The notes below the pieces were generated by a model. The model was not told the origin of the DNA. It ran no database searches and saw only the letters and a list, made by a program, of their open reading frames with translations. The translations under genes and the position numbers were made by a program. Shown here piece after piece: positions 7,119 to 10,626 of a stretch of DNA of 10,626 nucleotides. The first letter of the stretch is position 1. The number at the start of each line of letters is the position of its first letter. The stretch is from NCBI GenBank assembly GCA_002425885.1, contig DINC01000351.1, positions 1,883 through 12,508 of the forward strand. Reading direction: 5' to 3'. This DNA is from Spirochaetia bacterium UBA5550 (lineage in GTDB: Bacteria; Spirochaetota; UBA4802; UBA5550).

Positions 7119-8507
7119 ATGAAAGAGAAAACTATAAAGCATCTTCTGACTCTCAGCGGAGACGGACGGGAAGTAACTGTAGAGGGGTGGATCAGGACAA
7201 AGAGAGACTCCAAGGACGTGTCTTTTATTGCTGTGAATGACGGTTCGTGCATGAGCAGCATACAGGTTGTTGTTGAAAAGAGCTTCCCCGGATTTGATGA
7301 TATAAACAGCAGGCTTATTAATGGCGCCAGTGTTTCTATCAAAGGTAAACTGATCCCTTCCCAGGGGAAAGAGCAGAGTGTTGAGGTCACTCCTCTTGAG
7401 ATAACCATACTCGGTGATGCCCCGGCAGAGGAGTATCCGCTGCAAAAGAAACGGCACTCCTTCGAGTTCCTCCGCGAGATTGCCCACCTCCGCCCCAGAA
7501 CAAACACCTTCGGTTCTGTTATGCGTGTAAGGAATGCAATGAGTTTTGCCATACATAAATATTTCAATGATAACGGATTCACCTATGTTCACACACCAAT
7601 AATCACCGGCAGCGACTGTGAGGGTGCGGGTGAGATGTTCCGGGTAACAACGTTTGATCTTAATAATATACCGAAGAGCGAGGGTAAGATCGATTTTGCT
7701 CAGGACTTTTTCGGCAAGGAGGCATCTCTCACTGTAAGCGGGCAGCTCGAGGCTGAGATCTACGCTCTTGCACTGAAAAATGTCTACACATTCGGCCCCA
7801 CATTCAGGGCGGAAAATTCCAACACTTCACGGCATCTTGCGGAGTTCTGGATGATTGAACCTGAAATGGCATTCTGCGATATAACAGGGAATATGAATGT
7901 TGCCGAAGATTTCATCAAGTATATACTGAAGTATGTACTTGATAACTGCGCTGAGGATATGAACTTTTTCAATTCAATGATTGAGAAGGGGATTATAGAT
8001 AACCTTCAGCATATAGTAGAAAGCAGCTTCGAGCGCATAACATACACTGACGCGATCAATGAATTGAAGAAGTCGGGAAATAAATTCGAGTACCCCGTTG
8101 AATGGGGGATTGACATGCAGAGCGAACATGAAAAGTTTCTCACAGGTGAAGTGTTTAAAAAACCTGTAATAGTTACGGACTACCCGAAGGAGATCAAGGC
8201 TTTCTACATGAAACTCAATGATGATGGTAAAACCGTGCGTGCAATGGATGTACTTGTACCCAGGCTTGGCGAGATTATTGGCGGAAGTGAAAGGGAGAAT
8301 GACTATAACAGACTCCTCGCAAGGATAAATGAACTGGGGCTTCACGAGCAGGATTACTGGTGGTATCTTGAACTCCGTAAATACGGATCAGCTCCGCATT
8401 CAGGTTTCGGACTGGGCTTTGAAAGGCTTATCCAGTTTGTCACAGGTATGCAGAATATAAGGGACGTTATACCATTCCCAAGGTGTGTGGATACGCTGGA
8501 TTTTTAG
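7119..8507 (+). CDS. asnS: Asparaginyl-tRNA synthetase (class IIb), 462 aa
   Basis: It charges tRNA-Asn with asparagine in two ATP-dependent steps in the cytoplasm (EC 6.1.1.22). The N-terminal OB-fold anticodon-binding domain covers about residues 18-100, starting [19 protein letters not shown]. Class II motif 1 is at ~153-174 ([16 protein letters not shown]). Motif 2 is at ~225-250 ([19 protein letters not shown]). Motif 3 is GFGLGFERL with Arg436, followed by IRDVIPFPR near the C-terminus. The [14 protein letters not shown] form of motif 2 is that of AsnRS rather than AspRS. The length is normal for bacterial AsnRS. A GGTGG-type ribosome binding site lies just before the ATG. The gene follows the ligase by 48 bp with no terminator between, so they may share a transcript, and a strong terminator follows it. 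All key motifs are intact, so it should be functional. Confidence 0.97.
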   Translation: MKEKTIKHLLTLSGDGREVTVEGWIRTKRDSKDVSFIAVNDGSCMSSIQVVVEKSFPGFDDINSRLINGASVSIKGKLIPSQGKEQSVEVTPLEITILGDAPAEEYPLQKKRHSFEFLREIAHLRPRTNTFGSVMRVRNAMSFAIHKYFNDNGFTYVHTPIITGSDCEGAGEMFRVTTFDLNNIPKSEGKIDFAQDFFGKEASLTVSGQLEAEIYALALKNVYTFGPTFRAENSNTSRHLAEFWMIEPEMAFCDITGNMNVAEDFIKYILKYVLDNCAEDMNFFNSMIEKGIIDNLQHIVESSFERITYTDAINELKKSGNKFEYPVEWGIDMQSEHEKFLTGEVFKKPVIVTDYPKEIKAFYMKLNDDGKTVRAMDVLVPRLGEIIGGSERENDYNRLLARINELGLHEQDYWWYLELRKYGSAPHSGFGLGFERLIQFVTGMQNIRDVIPFPRCVDTLDF

Positions 8508-8530
8508 GTAATATATATTGCTGCTGTCAG

Positions 8531-8556
8531 AAAAGCCCTCTCAGAGGGCTTTTTTA
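8531..8556 (+). terminator. Intrinsic terminator after asnS
   Basis: AAAAGCCCTC (8531-8540) pairs perfectly with GAGGGCTTTT (8544-8553) around a TCA loop and runs into a T tract. It separates asnS from the AAA+ gene. Confidence 0.93.
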
Positions 8557-8559
8557 TTA

Positions 8560-8589
8560 TTTACACTTTATCTTTTTTTTGATTATATT
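8560..8589 (+). promoter_or_regulatory. Probable sigma-70-type promoter of the PH-AAA+ gene
   Basis: TTTACA (8560-8565) and TATATT (8584-8589) are each one base from consensus and 18 bp apart, directly after the asnS terminator. A transcript would start near 8596, about 60 bases before the chosen ATG. The base composition is low-complexity, so chance is possible. Confidence 0.45.
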
Positions 8590-8648
8590 ACTGTAGTCAG
8601 GAGTTTTCTAATAGTCATTAGATTATTGCAATGACAGGCTTTAATCCC

Positions 8649-8653
8649 GGAGG
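8649..8653 (+). promoter_or_regulatory. Shine-Dalgarno site deciding the AAA+ start
   Basis: GGAGG lies 4 bases upstream of the ATG at 8658. The spacing is slightly short but the match is strong. The upstream in-frame ATG at 8631 has only CAGGAG about 27 bases away, too far to use. Confidence 0.6.
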
Positions 8654-8657
8654 CCCC

Positions 8658-10058
8658 ATGCAGCATTTAGAGAAAATTGAAAATGAACTTAAGAAGATCC
8701 GCAGGTGGCACCTTGTCCCCGGTAAAAATAATATCCTTAAATCTCTGGGGCATATAATTAATAAGCATGAAGAGATACAGAGCGTAATAGACGGATTCTT
8801 TACGCCGGGGGATGACAACTGCTCATCAGATAAACAGAGTTCAGGTGTACTGATTATAACATCAGAAAGAGGACTCTTTATCCGTTCTGATAATCCGTCA
8901 GAATATCTCTCAGTTGATGTGGAGGATATGAAGGGGATATATTTCACGCGCGGATTCGCCGGGCTTAAACTTAATATTGAAGCTGATGGCGAGAAATACT
9001 GTTTTGTTACTCATGCTTCAGAAGCTGAGATAAAAAATATTATAGGCGCGGAGGTTGTTCCCGGTGACCTGTCTGATAAGCCGCAGCCGCCCTCTCCGGG
9101 GCAGCAGGAGGCGGCAAAGCCCGCTCCTCCGGTGATCCCGGTTCCTCCTGAACCTGTTCCTGCAACAGCGGAGTCTGAAAAAATTGAAGCTGCAACTGAT
9201 GCTGCTGAAGAGGAAGAGGAATCAATCGAAGAGGTAATGGAGGCAATAAATAAACTCATCGGGATGAAAAAGGTGAAGGATGAGATCAACTCCTACATAA
9301 ACTTTATAAAGATACGGAAGGAGAGGGAGAACCGCGGCCTGCCTGTTACTCCGCTCTCTCTTCATGCTGTTTTTTACGGGCCTCCCGGAACAGGTAAAAC
9401 GACAATTGCCCGCCTTGTGGGGCGTGTATACAAAGCTCTCGGCCTGCTGACAAAAGGGCATCTTGTTGAAACAGACAGGGCAGGTCTTGTCGCTGGTTAT
9501 GTGGGGCAGACAGCGGTGAAAACCGATGAGCTTGTAACAAGCGCCATAGATGGAGTGCTTTTTATAGACGAGGCTTATTCACTTATTCCGGAACATGGTG
9601 GGAACGATTTCGGACGTGAAGCTGTTGATACGATACTCAAGAGGATGGAGGATCTCCGTAACAGGTTTGCGGTTATTGTGGGCGGTTACCCTGATGAGAT
9701 GGAACGCTTCATAAACGCGAACCCCGGACTCAAGTCCCGCTTCAGCAGGTACTTCTATTTTGATCATTATAATCCTGAAGAGCTCATGTCAATTTTCAAT
9801 TTATTTGTCAATGATGTGAAATTTGTTCTTGAGGAGGAGGCTGTTGAGAAGGCGCAGGGACTCTTCGATTATTTTTACGCCAGGCGTGACAGGAGTTTCG
9901 GCAACGGCAGGTTTGCAAGAAATGTTTTTGAAAAGATAGTGCAGAATCAGGCTGACAGGCTTTCATCTCTCAGCGTACTGAATGATGAACTTCTATGCGG
10001 GATTAAATCTGAAGATATTCCTGAAGTTTCAGATTTCAGCGATGAGCAATTTGCCTGA
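8658..10058 (+). CDS. PH-like domain / proline-rich linker / CbbX-type AAA+ ATPase fusion
   Basis: This is an AAA+ ATPase of the CbbX/SpoVK/EccA type. Numbering starts from an ATG at 8631. I prefer the ATG at 8658 (residue 10, giving 466 aa) because GGAGG sits 4 bases before it, while 8631 has no site nearby. Residues ~15-60 are helical. Residues ~70-140 (GVLIITSERGLFI, VEDMKGIYFTRGFAGLKLNI) resemble a bacterial PH domain. A Pro/Ala/Glu-rich linker spans ~143-200. The AAA+ core has Walker A GPPGTGKT (250-257), GHLVETDRAGLVAGYVGQTAVKT, Walker B VLFIDEAY (309-316), the region VIVGGY (348-353), arginines LKSRFSR (367-373) and a lid motif GNGRFARNVFE (424-434). All nucleotide-handling motifs look intact. 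Family members remodel protein complexes; CbbX acts on Rubisco, but no Rubisco gene is here, so the substrate is unknown. The 3' end overlaps the convergent STAS gene by 23 bp. Confidence 0.92.
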   Translation: MQHLEKIENELKKIRRWHLVPGKNNILKSLGHIINKHEEIQSVIDGFFTPGDDNCSSDKQSSGVLIITSERGLFIRSDNPSEYLSVDVEDMKGIYFTRGFAGLKLNIEADGEKYCFVTHASEAEIKNIIGAEVVPGDLSDKPQPPSPGQQEAAKPAPPVIPVPPEPVPATAESEKIEAATDAAEEEEESIEEVMEAINKLIGMKKVKDEINSYINFIKIRKERENRGLPVTPLSLHAVFYGPPGTGKTTIARLVGRVYKALGLLTKGHLVETDRAGLVAGYVGQTAVKTDELVTSAIDGVLFIDEAYSLIPEHGGNDFGREAVDTILKRMEDLRNRFAVIVGGYPDEMERFINANPGLKSRFSRYFYFDHYNPEELMSIFNLFVNDVKFVLEEEAVEKAQGLFDYFYARRDRSFGNGRFARNVFEKIVQNQADRLSSLSVLNDELLCGIKSEDIPEVSDFSDEQFA

Positions 10059-10380
10059 ATTCATCCATTGTCAGAATTTTGAAATATCTGTCCAGGTTTG
10101 AAATGTCAAAGAGAGTTGAAACGCGCGTGTTGAGGCCGCAGAGATAGAATGTTATATCATTTTTCTCAGCCTGTTTTGAGAGGCTTATAAGCATTCCGAG
10201 CCCTGAAGAATCTATACTGTCGAGGTTTTCGCAGTTCACTGCAATTGTGTTTGTTGTGCCGCTCTCCGAAAGAATATCCCGAAACCGGACCTCCAGAAGA
10301 TCTATGCTGTGAATATTCAGATTTCCGTTTATTATGATCTCTGTGAGGCCGTTCTCTTTGTGGATGGTGATTTTTTCCAA
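10036..10380 (-). CDS. STAS-domain anti-sigma-factor antagonist (SpoIIAA/RsbV type), 114 aa
   Basis: This is a single-domain STAS protein of the kind that binds anti-sigma kinases and releases a sigma factor or another partner, switched off by serine phosphorylation. Hydrophobic strands at residues 12-18 and 43-50 lead into the signature IDSSGLGML (56-64), with Ser58 the expected phosphorylation site after Asp57. The end (VSTLFDISNLDRYFKILTMDEF) is the usual last helix and strand of RsbV-like proteins, and the length is typical. The start is TTG at 10380. An in-frame stop lies upstream at 10410-10408, and AGGT on the minus strand lies 6 bases before the TTG. No serine kinase, phosphatase or sigma factor gene is in the window, so its partner is elsewhere. 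It is tail to tail with the AAA+ gene, with a 23 bp overlap and no terminator seen. Confidence 0.93.
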   Translation of the reverse strand: MEKITIHKENGLTEIIINGNLNIHSIDLLEVRFRDILSESGTTNTIAVNCENLDSIDSSGLGMLISLSKQAEKNDITFYLCGLNTRVSTLFDISNLDRYFKILTMDEFRQIAHR

Positions 10381-10407
10381 GGTGATACCTGCTCTTTTCA
10401 GGATGAA

Positions 10408-10575
10408 TTACCTGTTTGAGCTATCCTTCGATTTTTTCAACCATATTTTGAAGTAGTAATTCAGGTCTTCAGTAACTGCTTTACTGTTTACCTGTGTTTC
10501 GTTTGTACTGTTCATTAATTCTTTACCTTTTTTAATTGCATTTTCTTTACATGCAACTGTATTTAATCTTATCAT
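10408..10575 (-). CDS. Possible small protein (35-55 aa) upstream of the STAS gene
   Basis: An open frame on the minus strand runs from ATG at 10575 to TAA at 10410-10408, ending 27 bases before the STAS start. A second in-frame ATG at 10515 has AAAGG-like sequence 9 bases upstream and would give 35 residues. The product is polar and charged, ends NYYFKIWLKKSKDSSNR, and has no signal peptide or membrane segment. I recognise no family. It could be a real small protein co-transcribed with the STAS gene, or simply an open stretch of leader. Confidence 0.3.
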   Translation of the reverse strand: MIRLNTVACKENAIKKGKELMNSTNETQVNSKAVTEDLNYYFKIWLKKSKDSSNR

Positions 10576-10589
10576 ATTTTACTGTCTTT

Positions 10590-10619
10590 ATAAAATAAGA
10601 GTTATTTTCTGTCTATCAA
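10590..10619 (-). promoter_or_regulatory. Possible promoter for the small ORF and STAS gene
   Basis: On the minus strand, TTGATA (10619-10614) is followed by TATTTT (16 bp spacer) or TTTTAT (18 bp spacer). The -35 is good but neither -10 is strong, and the region is AT-rich, so this is only a candidate. Confidence 0.25.
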
Positions 10620-10626
10620 AACTTAA

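Noticed and set aside
7028..7592. Two long minus-strand open frames (165 and 184 codons) opposite the start of asnS
   Set aside because: They lie opposite an unmistakable AsnRS coding sequence, show no family motif, and overlap each other in different frames.
9011..9289. Ser/Gly-rich minus-strand frame opposite the AAA+ gene
   Set aside because: Its low complexity simply mirrors the Pro/Ala/Glu-rich linker codons on the other strand.
8658..10058. Naming the AAA+ gene cbbX (Rubisco activase)
   Set aside because: The AAA+ core is similar, but there is an added N-terminal domain and no Calvin-cycle gene in view.

Overview
The window carries six confidently called protein genes plus one possible small one, densely packed, with AT-rich gaps. 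It suggests a diderm bacterium of moderate GC. A lipobox-bearing OmpA-domain lipoprotein implies an outer membrane. Its C-terminal half resembles, from memory, the Loa22 lipoprotein of Leptospira, and a giant tubulin-like protein and a solo STAS protein would also fit. An uncultured member of Spirochaetota is my best guess, but it is weakly supported. I see no tRNA, rRNA, CRISPR array, insertion sequence or prophage structure.

Layout. (1) Bases 2-4468, plus strand: the 3' part of an unrecognised gene is followed, after 3 bp, by a 1272-residue tubulin/FtsZ-superfamily protein of the Tubulin_2 type. This looks like the end of an operon whose beginning lies upstream of the window. A GNRA-loop hairpin closes it and probably terminates in both directions. 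(2) Bases 4516-5022, minus strand: an OmpA-like lipoprotein with a good sigma-70-type promoter and an A/T-tract upstream element. (3) Bases 5205-8507, plus strand: a divergent NAD-dependent DNA ligase followed 48 bp later by asparaginyl-tRNA synthetase, ended by a textbook terminator. (4) Bases 8658-10058, plus strand: an AAA+ ATPase of the CbbX/SpoVK/EccA type, fused behind a proline-rich linker to an N-terminal domain that looks like a bacterial PH domain, with its own probable promoter. (5) Bases 10036-10380, minus strand: a STAS-domain anti-sigma-factor antagonist that overlaps the AAA+ gene tail to tail. A possible 55-codon ORF lies directly upstream of it.

Working together: asnS and perhaps the ligase are housekeeping. 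The unusual content is the tubulin-like operon, the ligase with a substituted motif IV lysine, and the PH-AAA+ fusion. The tubulin-like protein and its upstream partner very probably act together because their genes are nearly contiguous. Any link between that pair and the AAA+ protein about 4 kb away is conjecture.
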